A DNA stretch of 64,000 nucleotides, from contig CAKOVS010000005.1 of assembly GCA_934122085.1 (NCBI GenBank), forward strand, positions 1 to 64,000. The letters run 5' to 3'. Within the stretch, counting starts at the first letter, position 1. Each line of letters starts with the position of its first letter. This document shows, in pieces, positions 7,380 to 15,270 of the stretch. The notes under the pieces are model-generated. The model searched no databases and was not told the DNA's origin. It saw nothing but the letters and a program-made list of their open reading frames with translations. The position numbers and the translations under genes are program-made. The DNA comes from an uncultured Clostridia bacterium. Lineage in GTDB: Bacteria; Bacillota; Clostridia; TANB77; CAG-508.

Positions 7380-8336
7380 ATGACTCTAGACAACATATTA
7401 AAAGAAATAAAAAAAGCAGAAACAATAGTAGTATTATGTCATGAATCACCAGATGGAGATGCTGTAGCCAGCTCTCTATCTGTAATGCATGCAGTAGCAA
7501 AATTAGGAAAAGAAGCAGATGTTATAATACCAGAATATTCAAAAGTATTTGATTTTTTACCAGGAGCAGATAAAATATTACAAAAAGGAAGAACAAATAA
7601 ATATGATTTAGCAATATCTGTAGATTGTTCAGATTTAAAAAGACTCGTTGGAGGAAAAGAATATTTTGAAACAGCCAAAAGAACAATAGAAATAGACCAT
7701 CATTCTGTAAATTCAATGTTTGCAGACTTTAACTATGTAGATCCTGTAGCACCAGCTTGTTGTCAAGTATTAATAGGAATGTTTGAATATTTTGGAATAG
7801 ATATAGATAAAGAATTAGGAACATGTTTATTAACAGGAATTATTACAGATACAGGTGGATTTCAATATTCATCAGTTACATCAGACACATTTGAATTTGC
7901 AGCACAACTTTTAAGAAAAGGTGTAAATATTTCAAAAATCTGTCAAGAAGTATTAAGAACTAAAACAAAAGCTCATTGCCAACTTGAAAAATTAATATAT
8001 GAAAGATTAGAATTTATTGAAAATGGAAAAGTTGCAATTACATATTTAACTTTAAAGGATTATGCAGAATATAGTAATGATATTGGTGATGACGAAGGTT
8101 TAGTAGAATCAATTAGAGATATTGAAGGTGTAGAAGTAGCAGTTTTGTTAAAAGAAAAAGAAAATGGTGGATTTAAAATTTCTATGCGTTCAAAAGATAA
8201 TGTAAATGTATCAGATATTTGTTTATTACTTGGAGGGGGAGGACACCCAAGAGCTGCAGGATGTTTTGTAACAGGAGATGTATCACAAGCAAAAACAAAA
8301 GTAATAAATACAATAAAACAACAAATAAATAAATAA
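7380..8336 (+). CDS. nrnA: Bifunctional oligoribonuclease/PAP phosphatase NrnA
   Basis: A DHH/DHHA1 phosphoesterase of 318 residues, the usual NrnA length. Metal-binding motifs are visible in order: HESPDGDA at residues 21-28, VDCSD near 81, and DHH at 106-108. The DHHA1 substrate-binding motif GGGGHPRAAG lies near residue 285. NrnA degrades nano-RNAs to mononucleotides and dephosphorylates 3'-phosphoadenosine 5'-phosphate in the cytoplasm. It follows rbfA and precedes truB by 13 bp, the common clostridial order rbfA-nrnA-truB. Confidence 0.94.
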   Translation: MTLDNILKEIKKAETIVVLCHESPDGDAVASSLSVMHAVAKLGKEADVIIPEYSKVFDFLPGADKILQKGRTNKYDLAISVDCSDLKRLVGGKEYFETAKRTIEIDHHSVNSMFADFNYVDPVAPACCQVLIGMFEYFGIDIDKELGTCLLTGIITDTGGFQYSSVTSDTFEFAAQLLRKGVNISKICQEVLRTKTKAHCQLEKLIYERLEFIENGKVAITYLTLKDYAEYSNDIGDDEGLVESIRDIEGVEVAVLLKEKENGGFKISMRSKDNVNVSDICLLLGGGGHPRAAGCFVTGDVSQAKTKVINTIKQQINK

Positions 8337-8349
8337 TGAGGAAAAAGTA

Positions 8350-9201
8350 GTGGATGGAATAGTAATAATAAATAAGCCAAAACAACAAACATCTCATGAT
8401 ATAGTAAGAAAAGCAAAAAAAATATTGAATGAAAAGGTAGGACATACAGGAACATTAGACCCTAATGCAACTGGTGTTTTACCACTTTTAATAGGTAAAG
8501 GAACAGAACTTTCAAAATATTTAATAAATCATGATAAAACATATGAAGCTATTTTACAATTGGGAGAAAAAAGAGATACTGGAGATGTAGAAGGGAAAAT
8601 TACAGAACAAAAAGATGTAACAGAAAAATCTTTAAATACAGAGAACATAAATTCTGTATTTAAAACATTAATTGGAAAGCAAGAACAAATTCCTCCAATT
8701 TATTCTGCATTAAAAGTAAATGGAAAAAAACTATATGAATATGCTAGAAATGGTGAAAATGTAAAAATAGAACCTAGACAAATAGAAATATATTCATTAG
8801 AATTATTAAATGTAGATAATATAAATAAAACAATACATTTTAAAGTAGAATGTTCAAAAGGAACATATATAAGGACATTATGTGAAGAAATAGCTGAGAG
8901 ATTAGGAACAGTAGGATATATGAAAGAACTTAATAGGACTCGTGTTGGAGATTTTTATATAGAAAATTCTATAACAATAGAACAACTAGAACAATCACAA
9001 TATCAAATAATCACAATAGAGCAATTTTTTAAAGATGAAGAATTTATAAATTTAACAGAAAAAGGATTGAAATTATTTTTAAATGGTGTACAATTAACAT
9101 ATCATTTAGCAGATGGAATATATAGAATTTATCAAGATGATAAATTTATTGGAATCGGAACAATAAAAAATGAATTATTAAAAAGAGACATAATTATTTA
9201 A
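8350..9201 (+). CDS. truB: tRNA pseudouridine(55) synthase TruB
   Basis: TruB converts U55 of the T-loop to pseudouridine in elongator tRNAs. The N-terminal segment GIVIINKPKQQTSHDIV and the catalytic motif GHTGTLDPNATGVL, with Asp37 as nucleophile, are clear. The downstream KVECSKGTYIRTLCEEIAERLG motif is also canonical. The start is GTG at 8350 behind gaggaaaaa; an ATG five bases later is out of frame. At 283 residues it has a short C-terminal extension typical of Firmicutes. metG starts a few bases after its stop; the usual partner ribF is absent. Confidence 0.95.
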   Translation: MDGIVIINKPKQQTSHDIVRKAKKILNEKVGHTGTLDPNATGVLPLLIGKGTELSKYLINHDKTYEAILQLGEKRDTGDVEGKITEQKDVTEKSLNTENINSVFKTLIGKQEQIPPIYSALKVNGKKLYEYARNGENVKIEPRQIEIYSLELLNVDNINKTIHFKVECSKGTYIRTLCEEIAERLGTVGYMKELNRTRVGDFYIENSITIEQLEQSQYQIITIEQFFKDEEFINLTEKGLKLFLNGVQLTYHLADGIYRIYQDDKFIGIGTIKNELLKRDIII

Positions 9202-9218
9202 GAATGGGGGATACAATA

Positions 9219-10778
9219 ATGAAAGAAAAATTTTATTTAACAACACCAATATATTACCCAAGTGGAAAGTTTCATATAGGAACAGCATATACAGAAGTAT
9301 TAGCAGATACAATAAAAAGATATAAACAATTAAGAGGTTATGATGTATTTATGCTAACAGGAACAGATGAACATGGTCAAAAGATTCAAACTGTTGCTGA
9401 AAAAGCTGGAAAAACACCACAAGAACATGTTGATGAAATGGCACAAATGGCAAAAGATTTATGGCAAAAAATGGATATAAAATATGATTATTTTATAAGA
9501 ACAACAGAAGAACGCCATGTAAAAGCAGTACAAAAAATATTTGAATATTTTTTAGAAAAAGGTGATATTTATAAAGGTGAATATGAAGGTTGGTATTGTA
9601 TGCCTTGTGAAACATATTTTACAAAAACACAATTAGTTGACGGAAAATGTCCAGATTGTGGTAGAGAAGTAAAATTATTAAAAGAAGAAGCATATTTCTT
9701 TAATATGAAAAAATATGCAGACAAACTTTTAAAATTCTATGATGAAAATCCAGATTTTGTTGAACCAGCATATAGAAAAACAGAAATGATAAACAATTTC
9801 ATAAAACCAGGATTAGAAGATTTATGTGTAACAAGAACATCATTTAATTGGGGAATACAAGTTCCAAATGATCCAAAACATGTAATATATGTATGGCTAG
9901 ATGCATTAACAAACTATTTAACAGCCTTAGGATATATGCAAGATGATGACACATTATTTAAAAAATATTGGCCAGCAGATGTTCAAATTGTTGGAAAAGA
10001 TATTGCAAGATTTCATTTAATATATTGGCCAATTTTCTTAATGGCATTAGATTTACCAATTCCAAAGAAATTTGTTGTTCACAACTGGATTATGATGAAA
10101 GATGGTAAAATGTCAAAATCAAAAGGAAATACAGTATATCCAGAAAAATTAATAGACAGATATGGATTAGATGCAACAAGATATTATATATTAAGAATAG
10201 TACCTATTTCACAAGATGGTGTATATACTCCAGAAGATTTTGTGGAAAGATATAATTCAGATTTATGTAATGACTTGGGAAATTTAGTAAATAGAACAGT
10301 ATCAATGGTAAATAAATATTTTGAAGGTAATGTACCAGAATATGTAGGAACATTAAATGAAGTTGATAAAGAATTTGAAGAATTTACAACTAATAAGTTA
10401 AAGGATGTAGAAGAATTGATTGAAAAATATCAAATGTCAAATGCTTTACAAGAATTATGGACAATAATATCAAGAACAAATAAATATATTGATGAAACTC
10501 GTCCATGGGAATTAGCTAAAAATGAAGAAACAGATAAATTAAAATCAAGTATGTATCATTTAATAGAAAATATAAGAAAAATTGCAATATGTTTATTACC
10601 ATTTATGGAAAACACATCAAAAGATATATTAAGACAAATAGGTATGCCAGAAGATTTAAGAACATGGAATAGTTTATATGAATATGATAAATTACATGGA
10701 ATAAAAGTTATTGAAAAAGGTGAACCTATATTCATGAGAAAAAATGTTGAAGAAGAACTAGAATATTTAAGAAATTAG
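9219..10778 (+). CDS. metG: Methionyl-tRNA synthetase
   Basis: A class I aminoacyl-tRNA synthetase charging tRNA-Met. Seen directly: HIGT at residues 19-22, a zinc knuckle CMPC (127-130) and CPDC (144-147), and KMSKS at 297-301. The roughly 519-residue protein ends after the anticodon-binding helical domain, so the C-terminal tRNA-binding/dimerisation domain of many MetRS is missing. The frame opens at 9204, but the SD gggggat lies between there and the ATG at 9219, making 9219 (MKEKFYLTTPIYYPSG) the likely start. It is translationally close to truB. Confidence 0.95.
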   Translation: MKEKFYLTTPIYYPSGKFHIGTAYTEVLADTIKRYKQLRGYDVFMLTGTDEHGQKIQTVAEKAGKTPQEHVDEMAQMAKDLWQKMDIKYDYFIRTTEERHVKAVQKIFEYFLEKGDIYKGEYEGWYCMPCETYFTKTQLVDGKCPDCGREVKLLKEEAYFFNMKKYADKLLKFYDENPDFVEPAYRKTEMINNFIKPGLEDLCVTRTSFNWGIQVPNDPKHVIYVWLDALTNYLTALGYMQDDDTLFKKYWPADVQIVGKDIARFHLIYWPIFLMALDLPIPKKFVVHNWIMMKDGKMSKSKGNTVYPEKLIDRYGLDATRYYILRIVPISQDGVYTPEDFVERYNSDLCNDLGNLVNRTVSMVNKYFEGNVPEYVGTLNEVDKEFEEFTTNKLKDVEELIEKYQMSNALQELWTIISRTNKYIDETRPWELAKNEETDKLKSSMYHLIENIRKIAICLLPFMENTSKDILRQIGMPEDLRTWNSLYEYDKLHGIKVIEKGEPIFMRKNVEEELEYLRN

Positions 10779-10837
10779 AAGCTGAATGGAGGTTTAGCAC
10801 ATAATTAAGACCTCTAAATTCAATAAAAGGTGGAGTA

Positions 10838-11746
10838 ATGGATTTGATATCAATAAGAAGAACATATAATAATAGGAGAAACTTAATTTTTATAGTTTGT
10901 ATTTTACTAATATGTGTTACATTAATAATTACAACAATAGAAGTTGTAAATAATAGACGTGCTAAAAAACTATATTTATCTTATTTGGAACAAGTTCAAA
11001 ATGCTGAAAATGAAGCAAAAGAACAGGAAAGAATAGCAGAAGAACAAAAAGCAAAGGAAGAGGAAGAAAGAAGAAAAAAATCACCTCAACTTACAGAAGA
11101 AGGAAAAACCAATATGGCAAATATATATAAATCAGATACAAAAAGAGTTTTTTTGACATTTGATGATGGCCCATCTTCAAATGTAACACCAATGGTGTTA
11201 GATACTCTAAAAGCTGAGAATATAAAAGCCACGTTCTTTTTGCTTGGAAGTAGAGTAGAACTTAGTCCTGAAATAGTAAAAAGAGAATTTGATGAAGGGC
11301 ATTATTTAGCGAGTCATGGATATTCACATGTTTATTCACAAATATATGCCTCTCCTCAAAGTGTTTTAGATGAATATAATAATTGTATAACAGCAATTAG
11401 AAATGCAATTGGAATGCCTGATTATAATCCTCATTTATTTAGATTTCCTGGTGGATATTGGGGAGGAAAATATGCAAGTATAAAAACAGAGGCATTAACA
11501 TTGCTTGATGAAAATAATATAGCACATATTGATTGGAATGCTTTAACTTCTGATGCGGCAGGTGCTAAAACTACAGAAGAATTCATAGCAGAATTAGATA
11601 AAACAGTTCCAAAACATAATAGTGTTGTTGTTCTTATGCATGATGCTGGTGGAAAAAAGGCTACAGCAGAAGCATTACCTACTATAATTTCTTATTTTAG
11701 AAATCAAGGATTTGAATTTGATAATTTTTATAGTATTATAAAATAA
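10838..11746 (+). CDS. Membrane-anchored polysaccharide deacetylase
   Basis: A NodB-homology deacetylase (carbohydrate esterase family 4). A membrane helix (about residues 14-32) is followed by an E/K-rich coiled segment (45-80) and the catalytic domain. That domain has TFDDGPS with metal/base Asp at 109-110, the SHGYSH metal-binding motif, RFPGGYWG, and a C-terminal VVLMHD motif. Such enzymes remove acetyl groups from peptidoglycan N-acetylglucosamine (PgdA-like) or other cell-surface glycans; the exact substrate is not readable. It is the last gene before a strong terminator and has its own SD, aaaaggtgg. Confidence 0.9.
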   Translation: MDLISIRRTYNNRRNLIFIVCILLICVTLIITTIEVVNNRRAKKLYLSYLEQVQNAENEAKEQERIAEEQKAKEEEERRKKSPQLTEEGKTNMANIYKSDTKRVFLTFDDGPSSNVTPMVLDTLKAENIKATFFLLGSRVELSPEIVKREFDEGHYLASHGYSHVYSQIYASPQSVLDEYNNCITAIRNAIGMPDYNPHLFRFPGGYWGGKYASIKTEALTLLDENNIAHIDWNALTSDAAGAKTTEEFIAELDKTVPKHNSVVVLMHDAGGKKATAEALPTIISYFRNQGFEFDNFYSIIK

Positions 11747-11790
11747 AGAATAAAGAGACATAGGCATCCTTTGTTCTTGTCAAATTATAT

Positions 11791-11828
11791 AAAAAGCAGT
11801 GAAAATGAAGATTTTTACTGCTTTTTAT
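11791..11828 (+). terminator. Rho-independent terminator after the deacetylase
   Basis: aaaaagcagt (11791-11800) pairs with actgcttttt (11817-11826) around a 16-nt loop, with the T-run built into the 3' arm. It closes the metG-deacetylase transcript. Confidence 0.8.
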
Positions 11829-11856
11829 TGACATTAACATAAAATGATAGTATAAT
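11828..11856 (+). promoter_or_regulatory. Consensus sigma-A promoter of the 12.0-kb orphan gene
   Basis: TTGACA at 11828-11833 and TATAAT at 11851-11856 have 17-bp spacing, a perfect consensus match. The -35 begins at the end of the preceding terminator. This predicts strong, independent expression of the gene at 12010. Confidence 0.8.
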
Positions 11857-11873
11857 AGCGAAGAATTTATTTT

Positions 11874-11904
11874 TTATGTCAATAGCATATTGCAATTGAC
11901 ATAA
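11874..11904 (+). promoter_or_regulatory. Palindrome in the early leader
   Basis: ttatgtcaat (11874-11883) is the exact reverse complement of attgacataa (11895-11904), with an 11-nt loop. It begins about 18 bp after the -10 box, so it could be a repressor operator or a 5'-leader hairpin. The protein or ligand is unknown. Confidence 0.45.
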
Positions 11905-12009
11905 GAGTAAATACATTATTAAGAAAGGAGAAAGATTATTTTTTAGTAGGAGGCTAGTATAACAACATAACATGCAAGAGGCAATTTATTAACAACGGAG
12001 GAATTTATA

Positions 12010-13419
12010 ATGAAAGGCGAATTATTGGAATTGATCCCCAAAAAGTATTTGTGCCCTACATGTGGAAAATGGCATAAATATACTTGGGATCAAAGTCTGG
12101 GTTATTATGATTCATCGGATTATGCAATTGAAATGCGTTGTCCTAACTTTTTGGGTACTTTTGAGGTTTATTTTGCTAATGGTAGATGCTATTGGAATAA
12201 AGGTGATCAGCGTTATTGGTGTGAGATTAGTGAATTTTCCGAAATTGGTGAATCTCGTGTGCAAATGATTGATTCTAAAAATAATTTTAGATTGGGATTT
12301 GAGTTTAAGCCTGAAGAATATGCACAGGCTTATGCTGCTGAAATTCTTGAAGAAGCAAATCGTAAAGAAGAGGCATTGCATGAACGTGAAAAAGAATTGA
12401 CTTTAAGAGAAAAAAAGCTCGAAGAGAGCGAAACAGCTTTGCAGGCAAAAGAAGTTGCTCTGCAGACTAAAGTTGCAAAAAAAGAGGAGGCAAATGTTAT
12501 GTCCAAGGTTACTAGTTTTAAGAAGCAGATTTATGAACATTCTCCAAAAGAAAATGTTGAACTTATTAAGGAATTCCTTGAAAAGTATAAGGGGACTTTG
12601 AAATGGCTAGTACCTGTGGTAAGCATTTATGGTGCATATCGGGTTCTGAATGCCAAAGATGCTAAACTGAATGTGAGCAATTTGAATAAGAATTGCAAAA
12701 AGGAACTTGGATTTGAGTTTGATATTCTGAATGATAAAAAAGCTCTGAAAGAATTGGTTGCATTTGGTGGTGTTGTATCTGGTGCATATGCACTGACAAG
12801 GGTTTTTGATTTCACCGATAAGCCTGAAGAACTTTCTGTTGAAGAAATCGAAGGAAAGATGGATTCTGTGGAAGAGGCACATCAGAAATTTGCATGGATT
12901 CAGCCTAAGGCCGAAAAACTTATGCCTGTTGCAGCATCTGTGTTGGTAGTGTATGTGCTTACCCAGAAACCTCAGTGGTATGAAAAAGTAAAGGATAAAG
13001 TAGTTGCTATTACTGGTGATGCATCTGCTAAGGCAGGTGTCTATATCGAAATGGCAAAATTGTTTATTGCAAGTAAGCTTAACATCGATTTGGATGATGA
13101 AGCTCAGGCAAAAAAGTTTAAGACTTTTGCACTTCTTGCAGCAACTATTGGTCTTTGTGCATTCCTTTATGGAAAGGGTGTCTTTAATACTGAGGAAGAC
13201 CAATCCTTTATGGAAAAGAATCCTCAGCTGAAGGCATTTATTGAGCAGGCGAAGGAAATTATGGAGAAAATTCTGCCTACTGCTTTCTCTGCAGTTATCA
13301 CCTACATGGTGACCAAGCATATTATTGATGCCAAGGATGAAGAAAGTAATCTGGAAGCAGAAAAGAAAAATGCAGTTGAGACCGATTTCACTGAAGTGAA
13401 GGAAGAAACTGCAGAGTAA
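12010..13419 (+). CDS. Unknown protein: zinc ribbon, coiled coil, repeated hydrophobic modules
   Basis: I do not recognise a family for this 469-residue protein. The N-terminus carries CPTCGKWH and further Cys (residues 15-18, 43 and others), a possible metal-binding domain with several aromatic residues. Residues about 110-160 form a strongly charged coiled coil (LHEREKELTLREKKLEE). Then three similar units follow, each an amphipathic helix leading into a hydrophobic helix: LKWLVPVVSIYGAYRVLNAK, KLMPVAASVLVVYVLTQK and KILPTAFSAVITYMVTK. Between them are LVAFGGVVSGAYAL and FALLAATIGLCAFLYGK. Codon usage is distinct from its neighbours (many CTG, AAG, GTT, CCT). It has its own consensus promoter and a hairpin after the stop, so it stands alone. 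Horizontal acquisition is inferred. Confidence 0.85.
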   Translation: MKGELLELIPKKYLCPTCGKWHKYTWDQSLGYYDSSDYAIEMRCPNFLGTFEVYFANGRCYWNKGDQRYWCEISEFSEIGESRVQMIDSKNNFRLGFEFKPEEYAQAYAAEILEEANRKEEALHEREKELTLREKKLEESETALQAKEVALQTKVAKKEEANVMSKVTSFKKQIYEHSPKENVELIKEFLEKYKGTLKWLVPVVSIYGAYRVLNAKDAKLNVSNLNKNCKKELGFEFDILNDKKALKELVAFGGVVSGAYALTRVFDFTDKPEELSVEEIEGKMDSVEEAHQKFAWIQPKAEKLMPVAASVLVVYVLTQKPQWYEKVKDKVVAITGDASAKAGVYIEMAKLFIASKLNIDLDDEAQAKKFKTFALLAATIGLCAFLYGKGVFNTEEDQSFMEKNPQLKAFIEQAKEIMEKILPTAFSAVITYMVTKHIIDAKDEESNLEAEKKNAVETDFTEVKEETAE

Positions 13420-13456
13420 AACAAAAAATAATAAAATAACTTAATAGTGTATTTTG

Positions 13457-13487
13457 CCCTCCAAGAGGATATCTTGGAGGGTATTTA
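13457..13487 (+). terminator. Terminator after the 12.0-kb orphan gene
   Basis: A perfect 10-bp GC-rich stem (13457-13466 with 13472-13481) closes a 5-nt loop. A T-rich but interrupted tail follows (tatttatattt). Confidence 0.7.
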
Positions 13488-13646
13488 TATTTGATATCAA
13501 ATTTGACTAATTAACATAAATATGATATGCTATATATTGAGAAAGCTTTGATATATCCCATATTTTAGCAGTTTTAGAATACCGAAGTTGCACATTTGGT
13601 ATTTTTTACATAAAAAAAGAAAAAATTTTCAGGGAGGAATATTCAA

Positions 13647-14309
13647 ATGAAAAATTATGAAAGGTTTATTTTTGTGGCTTTCATAGCAATGACTATTTTT
13701 GTTGAAGCACTGATTGTTTCTGCTCCATCAGATGTTTCTACAAGTGAAAGTGAAATTGATAGTAGTTCATATGTAATTCAAGAGTTAAATTCTCAAGAGG
13801 AAGCATCAGAAAAAAGAAAAGAAAACTTTGAAAAAGTGCTCAAAGAGGCAGGCTTAAAAGAGGATTATGATTGGTATATTGAGAATGACATAGAAGAATT
13901 TATAGAAGGACAATGGGATGGAGACGATAAGAAAGACGACTTTTACGGCAAGAGATATATTATTGGTAGAATGTATTATATTTTTAGGTCGCGGACTGGA
14001 TTAGATGGAATGCATCATGCAGAAGTATATGAGTGTAATATAGACTATTCTGGACATTTGGAAATAAATGGATATTCAGATGAATATACATTTGCAGTTA
14101 GTAAGAGAAATAATATAATTTATTCATGGCAATATTTTGAATGTTTAGACCAGTGGAAAATTCCTAATAATGAAACTATTGTTTATTATAGTCCATATAA
14201 TAAACGTTTTGCAGATGATTTGCGTGGATTTTGCGAGACTAATGATGCAGATGGCGTTAAACACTTGTATAGTTTTCTGGCAAATGGAGAGATGAATAAA
14301 GAATATTAA
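13647..14309 (+). CDS. Unknown membrane-anchored or secreted protein
   Basis: A 220-residue protein with no family I recognise. An N-terminal hydrophobic segment (FIFVAFIAMTIFVEALIVSA, residues 7-26) acts as a signal or anchor. A Ser/Glu-rich linker follows, then a soluble aromatic-rich domain (about 80-200) with DWYIENDIEEFIEGQWDGDD and YIFRSRTGLDGMHHAEVYE. It follows the orphan gene at 12010 but is separated by a terminator and about 160 bp. The SD is agggagga. Base usage is less extreme than in the preceding gene but still richer in G/C than the neighbouring housekeeping genes, so it may belong to the same acquired islet. Confidence 0.8.
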   Translation: MKNYERFIFVAFIAMTIFVEALIVSAPSDVSTSESEIDSSSYVIQELNSQEEASEKRKENFEKVLKEAGLKEDYDWYIENDIEEFIEGQWDGDDKKDDFYGKRYIIGRMYYIFRSRTGLDGMHHAEVYECNIDYSGHLEINGYSDEYTFAVSKRNNIIYSWQYFECLDQWKIPNNETIVYYSPYNKRFADDLRGFCETNDADGVKHLYSFLANGEMNKEY

Positions 14310-14315
14310 CTTTTT

Positions 14316-14375
14316 GCAAACAAGTGCAATTGTTTGCTTTATAAAAGGGAATGGGTATAAAGCTCCTTCCCTTTT
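14316..14375. terminator. Two tandem terminator hairpins between convergent genes
   Basis: The first hairpin, gcaaaca / tgtttgc (14316-14337), ends in cttt. The second pairs aaaagggaa (14343-14351) with ttccctttt (14367-14375) and overlaps the stop of the minus-strand regulator gene, so it probably serves both directions. Confidence 0.7.
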
Positions 14376-15003
14376 AGTATAATAAAGTAATTTTAGAACC
14401 ATTTTTTTCAACAAAACCTTCATCAATTAAAAGTTTAAGTTCCCTCATCATAGCACTTCTATCAACACTAAGAAAATCTGCTAAATCAGTGTAATTATAT
14501 GGTAGAGTAAAAGTTTTTCTCATAGAACTTTTGGATAATATATCAAAATAAGAAAGCAATTTATCACGAGTATTTCTTTTGGTCAAAAGTTCAACACGTA
14601 AATTTAATCTAATAATTTCATCTAAAAATAATTCACTCAAATTATTAATTAATTCTCTATGAAAAGAACAATTGCATTCACATTTTGCAAATAAAGTATC
14701 ATAAGTAAAATATAATATTTCAGAATTTTTTTTTGCAACAGCAAAAAGTTCATTATTAGTATTTGCTGGATAAAAAACTTCACCAAAAACATCATTTTCA
14801 TTAAAACGGCCAATTATAGTTTTATTTCCATTAACATCATATCTAATTAAATCAACTTCTCCACTAATTATTATACATATTTGATTACGTTTTTCAATAT
14901 ATGAAGTAACAGTTTCACCTTTACTTATTTTTTTTATTTGAATCTTATTACAATTTTCTCGAAAATTTTTTATAAAAATTTTTTTATCGAAATTAGTATC
15001 CAT
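14374..15003 (-). CDS. Crp/Fnr family transcriptional regulator
   Basis: A two-domain regulator: an N-terminal cyclic-nucleotide-binding-like beta roll (about residues 20-110, ISGEVDLIRYDVNGNKTIIGRFNE) and a long dimerisation helix. A C-terminal winged helix (YNYTDLADFLSVDRSAMMRELKLL) contains the recognition helix. A Cys-rich CECNC motif lies just before the dimerisation helix; Fe-S or redox sensing is conceivable but unproven. The frame is open to 15060, but on the minus strand aggag precedes the ATG at 15003 by 7 nt, so the start MDTNFDKKIF is preferred. It is divergent from nrdD, and a palindrome lies between them. Confidence 0.88.
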   Translation of the reverse strand: MDTNFDKKIFIKNFRENCNKIQIKKISKGETVTSYIEKRNQICIIISGEVDLIRYDVNGNKTIIGRFNENDVFGEVFYPANTNNELFAVAKKNSEILYFTYDTLFAKCECNCSFHRELINNLSELFLDEIIRLNLRVELLTKRNTRDKLLSYFDILSKSSMRKTFTLPYNYTDLADFLSVDRSAMMRELKLLIDEGFVEKNGSKITLLY

Positions 15004-15110
15004 AACATTACTCCTAAAATTAGCTTTCGCCGAAATATCAAATCTTTCAAAATTCGACATAAAAATTATACATCAAATTATGAAAAAACTAAAAAAATTA
15101 TATTATATTT

Positions 15111-15126
15111 TTGTTGCTTTTGCAAC
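15111..15126. promoter_or_regulatory. Palindromic site between the Crp/Fnr gene and nrdD
   Basis: tgttgc and gcaaca flank a tttt centre, a perfect 16-bp dyad of the size bound by Crp/Fnr dimers. It lies in the divergent intergenic region, so autoregulation or control of nrdD by the adjacent regulator is a reasonable inference. It is not a canonical FNR or CRP box. Confidence 0.45.
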
Positions 15127-15159
15127 AGATTTTTATAAAATTAAATGTATAATTAGTTT

Positions 15160-15180
15160 GTACTTGAAGAAAAAACAAGT
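15160..15180 (+). promoter_or_regulatory. Small hairpin in the nrdD leader
   Basis: tacttg (15160-15165) pairs with caagta (15175-15180) around an A-rich loop, about 90 bp before nrdD. No recognisable NrdR boxes were found. The function is unknown. Confidence 0.25.
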
Positions 15181-15270
15181 ATAAAAATACTTACAAATAA
15201 AAACAAAAATTAATTAAAAATCTAGGATTTTGTAGTGTTTGCATATTTATGGGGAAGGAAGTAAACAAAG

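Noticed and set aside
12607..13320. Minus-strand frame of 237 codons opposite the 12.0-kb orphan gene
   Set aside because: Cys/His/Phe-rich translation without SD; the plus-strand gene has SD, promoter, terminator and sensible domains.
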